The position numbers were made by a program, and so were the translations under genes. Positions 50,127 through 62,417 of a DNA stretch of 64,000 bases are shown here, in pieces; the first letter of the stretch is position 1, and each line of letters starts with the position of its first letter. Origin of the DNA: Sapria himalayana. Its lineage: Eukaryota; Streptophyta; Magnoliopsida; Malpighiales; Rafflesiaceae. The stretch spans positions 1-64,000 of the forward strand of contig JAREIK010008142.1 in the NCBI GenBank assembly GCA_029783825.1, given 5' to 3'. The notes under the pieces are model-generated. The model was given only the letters and a program-made list of their open reading frames with translations, had not been told where the DNA came from and searched no databases.

Positions 50127-53100
50127 TTGTTTATATTAGAATATAAGGGGGGTGGCTAACACACCCACCTTAAATAGATTAAAAAAACTCATTAAAATTC
50201 ATAAACTAAGAATATTAATTATAACTGAACCAATGGTAGATAAAAACAAATTAGACCATTATAAAGGGATAATGGGATTTGATAATGCCATAACAAATGT
50301 AAATGGGAAAATCTGGATTATGTGGAGGGATAATATAGACCTCAGAATCTTAAAAGACACAGAACAAATATTATACTCTAAAATTGTTAGTAACACAGAA
50401 ATTTTAATGTCAGCTGTTTATGCAAAAAATTCTAAAGAAGAGAGGAAAACACTATGGCAGGATATAAAAGAAATCGCGGTAAAGGATTCTCCATGGATTA
50501 TTGGAAGAGATTTTAACGTAATAAGATGCCCTAGTGAGAAAAAAGGAGGAAGACATGCCGATACAGCGGCAATGTCACAGTTTAATGAGGCAATCGCTAA
50601 TGCCAACTTAATAGAACTTGATTATATAGGGGAAAAATATACATGGTGTAATAACTGGAAAAAGTGGGGAGCAATTTGGGCTAGACTGGATAGGTTTTTA
50701 TTTAATGCTAAATGGATAGATTCTCATGGGTCTACAACTATTAAACATTTAAATAGAACCTGCTCAGATCATAGTCCTTTACTCTTGATTTACCAGTATA
50801 ATTATAAGCCAAAGAAAACATTTAAATTTCAAAATATGTGGGGCTTGCATGAAAATTTTTTAACAATAGTGAAAACTTCATGGGCAGAAAAAGCCATAGG
50901 CAATCCACTACAAAGCTTAGCAATAAAAATGCGTAGACTAAAAATTAGATTGACCACATGGAATAAGGAAGTATTTGGTAATATAAATAGGAATATAATA
51001 CAGGCAGAGGAGAAGGTGGAGAAGAGTGAAATAAAATACGAGAAAGATCAAAATGAAGAGAGTGGAAAAGAGTTATGTCGGGCAGAGGCAGAATTAAGAC
51101 TTTGCTTAAATATGGAAGAAGTTTTCTTGAAACAGAGTGCGAGGATTAAGTGGTTAAAAGAAGGAGATAATAATACTAAATTTTTTCACACTATGGCAAA
51201 AATCAAATCTCAAAAACAAAAGATAAAAGCTATAAAAAACTCAGAAGGTATATGGTTTGAAAAAGAAGAAGAGATAAGAACACAGTTAGAAGGATACCTA
51301 AAAACTCATTTGTGTGAGATTACGAGGAGAGAAGGAAATAGTTTAATACAGAAAATAAAACTACAAGTGACAGAGAGAGATAATGAAAAACTAGCTGAAT
51401 TTCCTGATGAAGAGGAAATAAGGGAAGATGTTTTTGATATGAATAAGGACAGCGTGGCAGGACCAGATGGTTGGAATAATGCTTTCTTCTAGATATGCTG
51501 GCCTATAATTAAGTCAGATTTGTTACAAGCCATAACCTGGATATTTGCAGGAGCAGAAATTACAAAAGCATGGGCTAGCTCTTTCATAGTCCTTATTCCT
51601 AAAACCGAAAACCCACAGAAATGTGAGGACTTTTGGCCGATTAGCCTGTGCAACTCGATTTATAAGATTTTAACGAAGTTATTACAAAATAGGCTTAGGC
51701 CTATTTTTCCGAAAATAATTTCACAAGAACAATCTGGCTTTGTTGAGAATAGATTAATATCGGAAAATATAAGCCTAGCATCAGAAATGATGAGAGAAGT
51801 TGGGGCCAAGGCTAGGAAATATAATGTTGTTTTAAAACTAGATTTGTCAAAAGCCTTTGACAGGGTCGAATGGTCAATATTATGTTTTATAATGCGTAAG
51901 ATGGGATTTTCGGAGTTCTGGATAGATTTAATGCATAGATGCATATCAAGTTTATGGGTTAAAATAATAATTAATGGGAAAATAGGAAACGAGTTTAAGC
52001 CTGTTAGAGGCCTAAGGCAAGGGGATCCTTTATCACCTTATTTATTTAATATTTACTTAGAAACATTACTGATAAATTTAAAAGTAGAAATGGAAAATGA
52101 AAAGATATTAATGTTCAGGCAACCTAAGAATACCCCCAGAGTCTGCTGTTTAGCTTATGCAGATGATGTTATTATTTTCACAAATGCCAGTAAAAAATCG
52201 CTTCTAAATTTGATGGGGCTACTGCACACGCTAGAGGAGGAAACAGGACAAACCCTAAATAATAAAAAGTGTCAATTTATGCTTGCAAAAAAAGCACGAA
52301 ATAAAGTGGCTCAAAGGGTTTCGAATATTACAAGTTTCACCCAGAAGAAAGGTGCATTGATGTACCTGGGTTGTCCTATATATGAAGGAAGATTAAAAGA
52401 AGAATATTTAAATTATCAAGTTGCAAGAATGAAGGATAAAATAGCGGGTTGGAAGGAAAATCTCTTAAGCATGGGAGGTATAATTATACTAATTACACGT
52501 GTTTTACAGGGTTCACTGGCTCATATTCTAACCGTTATGCATCCTTTAAAAAAGATCATAAAGAGACTGGAAAAGCATATGGCTGATTTTTTATGGGGTA
52601 AGAAAGAAGGTAAGCCAAAATTACATTGGCGAAAGTGGGAGGATTTATGCTTTCCCAAGGAGGAAGCAGGTCTAGGTTTTACTAGTTTTGAAGATATGGC
52701 AAAGGCATGGGCCTGCAAAAGCTGGTGGAGATTGAAAGAAAACAAAAGCTTGTGGGCAAATTTTATGCGTCTCAAGTATGGAGGGGAAAATGAGCAATGG
52801 ATAGTTTCAAAAAAAGCGTCTAAAGCATGGAAATTGATGATGAAGCAAAAAGAGATAGTTGAAGCTCATTCTAGATTGAATAAAAGCGGATGGAAATGGA
52901 TGTTAACCACAGAAGGAAAATTCACTCTTAAATCAGCAAAAAACATATTAAGAAAAAAGCACAGGCATAGACCGATATTTAAAAACTTCTGGAAAGGTGA
53001 TGCTCCACAGAAAATGAAAATATTAATGTGGAGAACAATCATAAAAGCCACACCAGTGGATTTTAATATACAGAGGAAAGACATAAAGTTGGTCTCTAGA

Positions 53101-54051
53101 TGCGAATGTTGTCACTCAGAAATAGAAAGCACAGATCATCTTTTTTCAAATGGGAAAATAGCGGGGGAGATATGAAATCAGCTTGATAATACAGGGGGAC
53201 AACCAAACGATAAACTAGAGAATAGATTGATAAACTGGAACAAGGAAAAACCTAAAAGCCAGATTCAAATCTGGTTTAGGAATAATATTCCCTTAGTAAT
53301 TATTTGGTGTATATGGAAAGCTAGGAATAAAAGTATGTTTGAAAGAATACAAATGAATTCAGAAGAAATTCTGAAGGATATAAAAAAGGAAATCTCAATT
53401 ATTTCTGCTTTAAAACCTATTAAAACTATTAACATTAATATATCAAAAAATCTAAGAATTAAATGGGGGTTAAGTATTAGGAAAGAGGGATGGTTGGGTC
53501 TGAAAAGAGTTTCTTGGATTAAACCACCAAATGGAACCTTTGCTCTTAACACAGACGGTAGTTTTAATAGAGATATGGGAATAGCGGGTGGAGGGGTAGT
53601 GATTAGGGATGCACGAGGTAAGATTATAAAAGCATTTACTATGAAAAATAAGTCTAATTCAGCCTTACATTCTGAAATACAGGCCTTGCTCAGGGGGCTT
53701 CAGATTGGTAAAAGTTTAAATCTTAAGAAGATACAAATTCAGGTGGATTCTAAACTACTAGAGGGGCTAGCTTCAAATAGATTACAAATGTTGAAACATG
53801 AGGTAGATATGGAAAATATAAGAGAATTAATGGAAGAGCTGGAGGCCACAATCTCACATATTTATAGGGAGGTTAATGCATTAGTAGACAAGTTGGCAAA
53901 AGAGGGTATACATAGGGGCACACAAGAATTTATTGGGAATGATATTCCCAATAAATTCGTTGGAATAGCTAAGCTGGATAAAATGGCTTATCCATATGTT
54001 AGGATTTGTAGGAACTTGGAAAGGCAATTGGGCACAAGTCTAAGGGGATAA
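50119..54051 (+). pseudogene. LINE ORF2: endonuclease, reverse transcriptase, zf-RVT, RNase H; three nonsense codons
   Basis: One frame of 1310 codons from ATG 50119 to TAA 54049-54051. APE-type endonuclease at residues ~7-225: NIRGVANTPTL (50140), TEP, IIGRDFN at ~127, RLDRFLFN, SDHSPL at 216. RT at ~470-750: KLDLSKAFDRV, GLRQGDPLSP, YADD at 680-683 (52156-52167). zf-RVT at ~960-1020: MWRTIIKATPVDFNIQRKD, CECC at 995, DHLF. RNase H (RVT_3) at ~1130-1270: NTDGSF with Asp at 1146, HSEIQALLRGL, QVDSK, REVNALVDKLAKEG. These carry out nicking and target-primed reverse transcription. Stops at 50137 (TAG, in place of the Trp before NIRG), 51490 (TAG) and 53173 (TGA, where IW is expected in zf-RVT) inactivate it. 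No frameshift. Confidence 0.95.
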
Positions 54052-54799
54052 CAGAATATATATATATTGTTTGAGTTTTTTGTCTCTATCCTACAGGAAT
54101 ACAGCTTATATATCAGAAAAAAGACAGCAAAGGCAAGATATAGATTACCCTGGAAAAGAAATGATTGTGATGTGCTGTGTAGTTTGCTGGTTTTTTTGAT
54201 TTGCAGGTATTCATGGATAGTTTTACGGATGAGGGAGGAAGCTGGAAAAGTTGTGAATTTGTAGTTATGTTAGTCTATGTTTATAAAAATGTTAGTTTAT
54301 GTTTATAAAAAGTATGAAGCTTGCTTTAAAATGGAGTACGAGGAAGGCTAGGGAAAGGCAGCAGTATGGTAAGGTATAAGGTAAGAGGTAGCTGGTGTTT
54401 TTTTGGTGTTTTGTTTGTATTTGGTGCAGGCTGTATGCTAGCAAGGAGAAGGATTAAAGAGTTGCTGAAATGTGAGAAGGAAAAGGATTAAAGAGCATGC
54501 AGAACAAGCAATCAGAATAGGGGAGGGGGGAGAAGAAGAGCAGAAATTGTATCTTACTCTTCAGAAAAATAGAACAATTAGCACCTAAAGGACTTGGGAA
54601 AAGAAGAAAATGTCATAACAAAACAGCTTTTAAAAGATTAAGAGATCATCTCTTATGCTTTCCATAAAGTGTACCTAGAATGGTAGAATTTAGAGATTTC
54701 TTTTTTGTAATTTAAAAGGGTGTAAGGGGGCAAAGGGTAGTTTTATAGCTTGTAAAAATGATATTCCTCTGCCAAAAGAGAGAGTATAAGTTTTAATAA
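54052..54799 (+). other. LINE 3' UTR
   Basis: Non-coding, purine-rich tail after ORF2, with words such as gaagaagagcag and gtaagggggcaaagggtag, ending gccaaaagagagagtataag and ttttaataaa. The final ~85 bp are shared with the relic at 11915-12000. There is no long poly(A). Confidence 0.75.
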
Positions 54800-54933
54800 A
54801 GATAGGTAGATAGTTAGTTAGATAGATATAGTAAAAACAAATAGATAGACATATTTATAGCTAGATAGATCGATTAAATGATTGATTAATTGATACATGG
54901 ATATATATAAAGAAAGATAGAAAGAAAGAGATA

Positions 54934-55197
54934 GATATAGAGATAGATAGACAAAAAGTTAGATAGAAAGATAAATAGATATAAAGAAAGAGATAGAAAG
55001 ATAAATAAAAGAAAGAGATAGATAGATAGACATAGAGATAGATATATAGATATATAGATAGATATATAGAAAGAGATAGAAAGATAAATAGATATTGATT
55101 AATTGATTAATTGATAGATATAGAGATAGATAGAAAAAAAGTTAGATAGAAAGATAAATAGATATAAAGAAAGAGATAGAAAGATAAATAAAAGATA
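54934..55197. repeat. 183-bp duplication inside array 4
   Basis: gatatagagatagatag followed by aaaaagttagatagaaag, ataaatagatataaag and aaataaaaga at 54934 recurs at 55117 almost unchanged over ~80 bp. Confidence 0.88.
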
Positions 55198-55597
55198 TGG
55201 ATAGATAGATAGATATATAGATAGATAGATTGATTAATAGATAGATAGATATATTGATAGATAGATAGCCAGATTGACAAACATACAAACAGACAAACAG
55301 ACAAATAGAAAACTAGATTGATAGCTAGAAAAAAAAGATAGACTAATAGACATTTATAGAGATAGATAGTTAGTTAGTTAGACAGAAGATAGATAGATAG
55401 ACATATAGACACATAGACATATGTACAAATATATAGATATATAGAGAGAGATAGATATATGGAAACATAGACATAAAGATACATATAATGATAAATAGAT
55501 TCACAGATAAAGAAATATACTTATAGACTAATAGATGAATAGACGAATAGACAAATAGATAATTAGATATTTAAATAAAGAGACATATAGACAAATA

Positions 55598-55651
<54 letters not shown>

Positions 55652-57031
55652 AAGAAATAGATAAATAGACAAATAGATAGATAGACAGCTAGATATATAG
55701 ACAAGTAGATATATATTTATATATAGATAGATAGATAGATACACAGATAGATAGATATGTAGACAGATAGATAGATATGTAGACAGATAGATAGATAGAT
55801 AGACAGACATATTGATTCATTGATAAAAGATAGATAAATAGACAGACAGATAGATAAATAGTTAAATAGATATGTAGATAAATAAAATATATATATATAG
55901 ATAGATAGATAAATTATAGGATAGATAGATATAAAGATAGGCAGAAATATGGCTTGGAAAATTGATAAATAAAAAGATAGAGAGATAGACAGAAATATAG
56001 ATAGACATATTGATAGATATAAAGCTTTATAGATTGATAAATAGATAGATCGACAAATAATGAGATAAATAGATAGATAGATAAAAAGATAGATATATAG
56101 ACAGATTGTCAAATAGCCAGATAGACACATAGATAGATAGAAAGATATGTAGATAGACAAATAGACAGATACACATACGGATAGATATGCACTTAGATTG
56201 ATAGCTAGATAGATATACAAATAGACACATAGAAAGATAGGTAAACATATAAAAAGATAGATATATAAAATGATACATAGATAGACATATAGATAGACAG
56301 ACAGATAGTTAGATAGACAGATTGATAGATAACTAAATATACTAATAGGTAGATATACAAATAAACAAATTGACATATACATAGATAAAAAGAAATATAG
56401 ATAGATAGATTGACAAATCAAAAGTTAGAGAGCTAAATAGATAGATAAATAGATAGATAGATATATAGATAGATAAATAGATAGATAGATAGATAGATAT
56501 ACAGACATGCAGATTGATAGATGGGGAGATATAAAGATAGATAAATAGATAGATAGATAGACAAATAGATAGATAGGTAGATACATTAAAATAAAGATAG
56601 AGAGATAGTTAAATAGTTAGATAGATAGATAGATAGTCAAAAAGATTGATACATAGATAGTCAAATAGACATATAGATAGATAAACAGATAACCAGATTA
56701 GAATATAAGTAGATATATAGATATATATATACATATATATAGATATATAGATACTTACATAAATAGATAGATAAATAGATAGATAACTATGTATTTTGTT
56801 AATAGTAAATAGATAGATAGATATGGGGATAAATAGATAAACAAATCATAGATACATAGATAGATAGACACATAGATTGATAGACATAAATATAGATAGA
56901 TAGAGAAATAGAAAGAAGATAGCTAGATTTATTGATTGATAGTTGACTAATAGATAGATAGATTTATAGATTTATATATATAAAGTTATATAAATAGATA
57001 GATAGATAGATTGGAAGAGAGAGAGAGAGAG

Positions 57032-57073
<42 letters not shown>

Positions 57074-57913
57074 ATTGATAGATATACCGATAGATAGATA
57101 GATCGATAAACACATTGAAACATAGAGAGATAGATAGATAGCCATATAAATAAAAAGGTAGATACACTAATTATTAGATAGAAAGAAAAATAAACATAAG
57201 ATAGATAAATAGATTGACCAATATACAGATATATAGATAGAAACATTTAAACATATTGCCATAAATAGATAAACATATAGACAATTAGAAAAGTAGACTA
57301 AAAGGCAATTATATAATTTGATAAATAGACGGATAGATAAATTGATAGATAGACAATTAGATAGTTACACTATTATATAGATATACTAATAGACATAGAC
57401 ATATAGATAGATTAATAAATTGATAGATATAAAGATAGATAGACAAATAGATAGATAGACAAATAAAAAGATGGAAAGATAGGTAGATAGACATACATAT
57501 AGACATATAGAAAGAAAGAAAGATAGACAGACAGTTAGATAGATAGACTATTAGTCAAACAAAAAGTTAAATAATTAAACTGAAAGAAAAATTGACAGAT
57601 AGACAGATGACAAATAGTTTGTTAATTTGTTAGTCAATTAGATACATAGAAAGATAAATTGATAGATATATTGATATATAAAAATTTAGATACATAGATA
57701 GTTAGATAAATAGACAAATAGAAAGTTAACCAAATAGACATATATAGATAGAAAGATAGACAAATAGATAGATATCCAGATAAAGAGATAGTCATATATA
57801 TAGTTAGACAAATATATAGATAAATAAATAGACAAATAGATAGATAAATATATAGACTTATATTCTAAATGACTAATAAAAAGAAAGATGCATAGATAGA
57901 TAAATAGAGTGAT

Positions 57914-57966
<53 letters not shown>

Positions 57967-58159
57967 GATAGACAAAAAGATTTATAAATAAATAGACATA
58001 TAGATACATAGATAGATAGATAATTAGATAGACATATTGATAGATAGATAAATATATACACATACAGATAGATAGATAGATAGATAGACATATATATATT
58101 GATAGATAGATAATTAGATAGATATACATAGAAATATATAAATAGACATATTTATCAAT

Positions 58160-58205
<46 letters not shown>

Positions 58206-58611
58206 TGATTTATTGATAGAAATATTTATTAAAAAATAGTTAAATAGTTTGATAGATAGACAGATAAATAGTTATATAGATTGATTGATAGACATATAGA
58301 CCTATAGAGAAATAGATAGTTAGATAGATAGACATATAGATAGATAAACTGATAGATAGATAGATAGTAGATAGAAAGATAGATAGATATTCATATAGAT
58401 TGAAAATAGATAGATAGATATAAAGACAAATTGATAGACAATTAGATATATTGATAGATAGATACATAGACTTATATACAAATAAACTAAAAGGTAGATA
58501 TAGATATAGAGACATAGCCATATAGACCAGTAGATAGATAGATAGTTATATAGGTAGGTAGGTAGATAGATTTATAGATAGATAGATATATAGATATAGA
58601 AAGATAGATAG

Positions 58612-58660
<49 letters not shown>

Positions 58661-59113
58661 CAGATGGATAGATAGACTAATAGATATATAGAAAATAGTT
58701 AGTTAGATAGTTATTGAGATAGATAGATAGATAGAAAGATAGATAATTAGACATCTAGATAAATAATGAGATATATAGATAGATAGACAAATAGACATAT
58801 AAAAAGTAATATAGAAATACCTATAGAATGATAGACAAATAATTAGATAGACTGATGGACAAATAATTATATAAACAGATAAACATATAGAGTGATAGAA
58901 AAATAAATAGATAGAAAGAAAGAAATATTGATATATACACATGTAAAAAAATAGAATGATAGATAAATAAATAAATAAATAGATATATTGGCTTATAAAG
59001 TGATAGACTGATACACTAATAGATATTTAGATAGTTAGATAGATAAATATATATATATCGATATACAAATTGACAATTAGACTGAAAGATAGAAGATATA
59101 TATATATATATAT

Positions 59114-59459
59114 ATTAATTGACTTATAGACTTATAGAGTAAAATACAAAAAAGATAGATAGTTAGACAGATAGGTTGATTGAAAGATAGATAGTTATAT
59201 AGATAGATAGATTGACACATAGATAAATATATAAATAGATAGATATACAGATAGATAGACACACACACACACACACACACATATATATTAATTGACTTAT
59301 AGACCTGATAGAGTAAAATACAAAAAAGATAGATAGTTAGAGAGATAGATAGATTGAAAGATAGATAGTTATATAGATAGATATATTGACACAGATAAAT
59401 ATATAAATAGATAGATATATAGATAGATAGATACACAATATATATATATATATATGTAG
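59114..59459. repeat. 173-bp tandem duplication inside array 4
   Basis: attaattgacttatagac, then tagagtaaaatacaaaaaag and tagatagttatatagatag, at 59114 recurs in order at 59287. The first unit ends in (AC)n and the second in (TA)n. Confidence 0.92.
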
Positions 59460-62377
59460 ATAGACATATAGAGAAATAGATATACATATAGACACATAGA
59501 TAGATAGACAATTAGATAGTCGAATATATTAATTTAAAGATAGTCAGATAGACAAATATATAGATAGATAGACAAATAGCCAGATTAGAAGATAGGTAGA
59601 TATATACATCGATATATAGATATATAGATATATAGATATATAGATATATACATATATAGATATATACATATATAGATATATACATATATAGATAGATAAA
59701 TAGATAGATAGTTAAATATGTAGATAGTTAGACAATTTGATTAATAGATAGATAGAAGGATATGCAAATATATAGATAAATAGATTGTAGATTGATAGAT
59801 AGATAGACATGTTGATAGATAAAAATATAAATAGATAGATATATACATAGAAAGATCGATAGATAGATATACATATAGATATATAAATAGATTGATAGAT
59901 ATAGAAATAGATAGATAGGTAGATAATAGATAGTTTGATAGATACATTGATAGACAGATAGATACATACATAGTTAGATAGACACATAGATGGACTTATA
60001 GATAAATTTATACATATAAACATAGATGATAGAAAATAGACAGATATACAATAGATTAAATACACAAATAGATAAATAGATAAAAAACTAAGATAGATAA
60101 ATACACATATAGATAAATAGAAAGATTAATTTATAGACACATAGAAATATAGAGACATAAATAGACACAAAGATTGGCAGATAGACAATTATACTAATAG
60201 ACTAATATACGGTTAGATAGTTTAGTAGATAGCCAAATATATAAATATATAGATAGACAAGTAGACTGTTAGACAATTATATAGATAGATAGATAATCAT
60301 ACAAACATATCGATAGAATGATAAATTGATAGATGGAGAGATAGACAAATAGACAGATAGATATATATAAAGATATACAGATATACAGATAGATAGATAG
60401 ATAGATAGAAAGATAGACAGATATACTGATTGATAGATTAACAAATAGATAAATAGACAAATAGGCTGATAAACAAATAGATATATAGATAAATAAATAG
60501 TTAAATAGACATACACATAGACAGATAGTAAGAAAGACAGAAGATAAATAGACTTATAAACTAATTGACAGAAAGATAGTAAAATAGTTAGACATATAGA
60601 CAAATAAACAGATTGATTGTTAGTTAGTTAGTGAATTAGACAGAAAAATAATTAGATAGATAGATTGAAAGATTGGTATATTGATAGATAGACGAAAAGA
60701 TACATAGATAGATAGAAAAGTAAATACATAGACAGATAAATAAATAGACAAATATAATGTTAGTCATATGGACAAATATATTGATATAAAGATTGTTAGA
60801 TAGACAGATATATAGATAAAGACATAGACATATAGATAGTTAGACAAATAGATAGATTGATAGATAGATTGACATATTGATAGATAGACTGAAAAACAAA
60901 TAGATAGATACATAGATAGATAAATATATAGATAGATAGTAAGATAGATTGATAGATAGATCGATCGATCGACCATTAGACAGATAGAAAGATAGACAAA
61001 CATATATTTAGAAAGATAAATAGCTAGCTAGATAGATAGATAAATAAATTGATAGAAAGACAAAAAAATAGATAGATATACATATTGATAGATTGGTATG
61101 ATATGTATATATATAGATAGATCGAAAAATTGACTAATAGACTGATAGACAAAAAAATTGTTAAACAGTTAGACGGATAGACAAGTAGAAAGATAGATAG
61201 TTAGATAGTTACATATATTTATAGATAGACATATAGACATTTAGACAAATAGATTGATAGATAGATAGATAGATAGAAATATAGATAGATAGACTGATAG
61301 ATAGATATACAGATTCATATTTTGATAGATAGATAGATAAATAAATAAATAAATAGATAGACAAATTGATATATATATATATATATATATATATAGAAAG
61401 AAAGATAGATATATATACAGATAGCCAGATAGACATAGAGACAAATAGACATATAAACAATTAGATAGATAGATAAACACATAGACTTATAGATTGATAA
61501 ACTAAAAGGCATATAGCAAGATAGAAATATAGACATATAGACAAATTTTCAGATAGATATATAGACAGTTACCCAGAAAGATAGATAAATAGATGTATAG
61601 ATAAATAGAAAGATAGATTGATAGATAGATATATAGATGGATAGATAGGTAGATAAATAGATAGATAAAAAATAGATAGATCGACACATAAAGTCATATT
61701 TAGACAGTCAGATAGGTAAATAGGCATATTAATTAATAGTTTGATAGATAGATATATAGACAGATAGAAAAATTGATAGATAAATAAATAATCAGATAAA
61801 CTAATAAAATAATAGACTTATATAGTGATTGACTAATAGATAGTTGGATATTTAGATAGATAAATAGATACATTGATTTACAAATTGACAGTTAGACAGA
61901 AAGATATATAGAAAGATATATTAATTAATTGATTGAGTGATTGATTAATAGTCAACTAGACTAATAGAATTATATACTAAAAGATAGATAGAGAGATGAA
62001 TAGAGAGAGATAGGTAAATAGAAATATAGACATACATATAGATTAATAGAAAGTTAGATAGATAGAAAAAAAGATATACACATAGATAGCCTTATAGGCA
62101 GATAGATAGATAGATAGATTGATAATCTAATAGATGAATAGATAGATAAATAGAAAGGTAGATTGGCAGACTGATAAATACATAAATAGATAGATAGATA
62201 AACAAATAAACAAATACAAAGTTTGACAAATAAGAAATAGAAAGATACACAAATAACAAATAAATATATAGACAGACAAACAAGTAGACATAAAGATATA
62301 TAGAAACATATACAGATAGACAAATCGATAAATAGACACTTATTAAGATTGATAGATAGACATATATATAAATATAA

Positions 62378-62417
<40 letters not shown>

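Larger units (their letters stand above)
48600..54799 (+). mobile_element. Full-length L1-type plant LINE, 6.2 kb
   Basis: Order: 5' UTR 48600-48692, ORF1 48693-50126, ORF2 50119-54051, 3' UTR 54052-54799 ending aataaa. Both frames are open over their full lengths apart from six point nonsense codons; there is no frameshift. A 16-bp target duplication flanks the element. The gene set (DUF4283/zf-CCHC_4 ORF1; EN-RT-zf-RVT-RNase H ORF2) is that of plant L1-clade LINEs with a C-terminal plant RNase H. Base composition (~40% GC) stands out sharply from the array. It is a relatively young but dead insertion. Related 3' end sequence occurs at 11915-12000. Confidence 0.95.
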
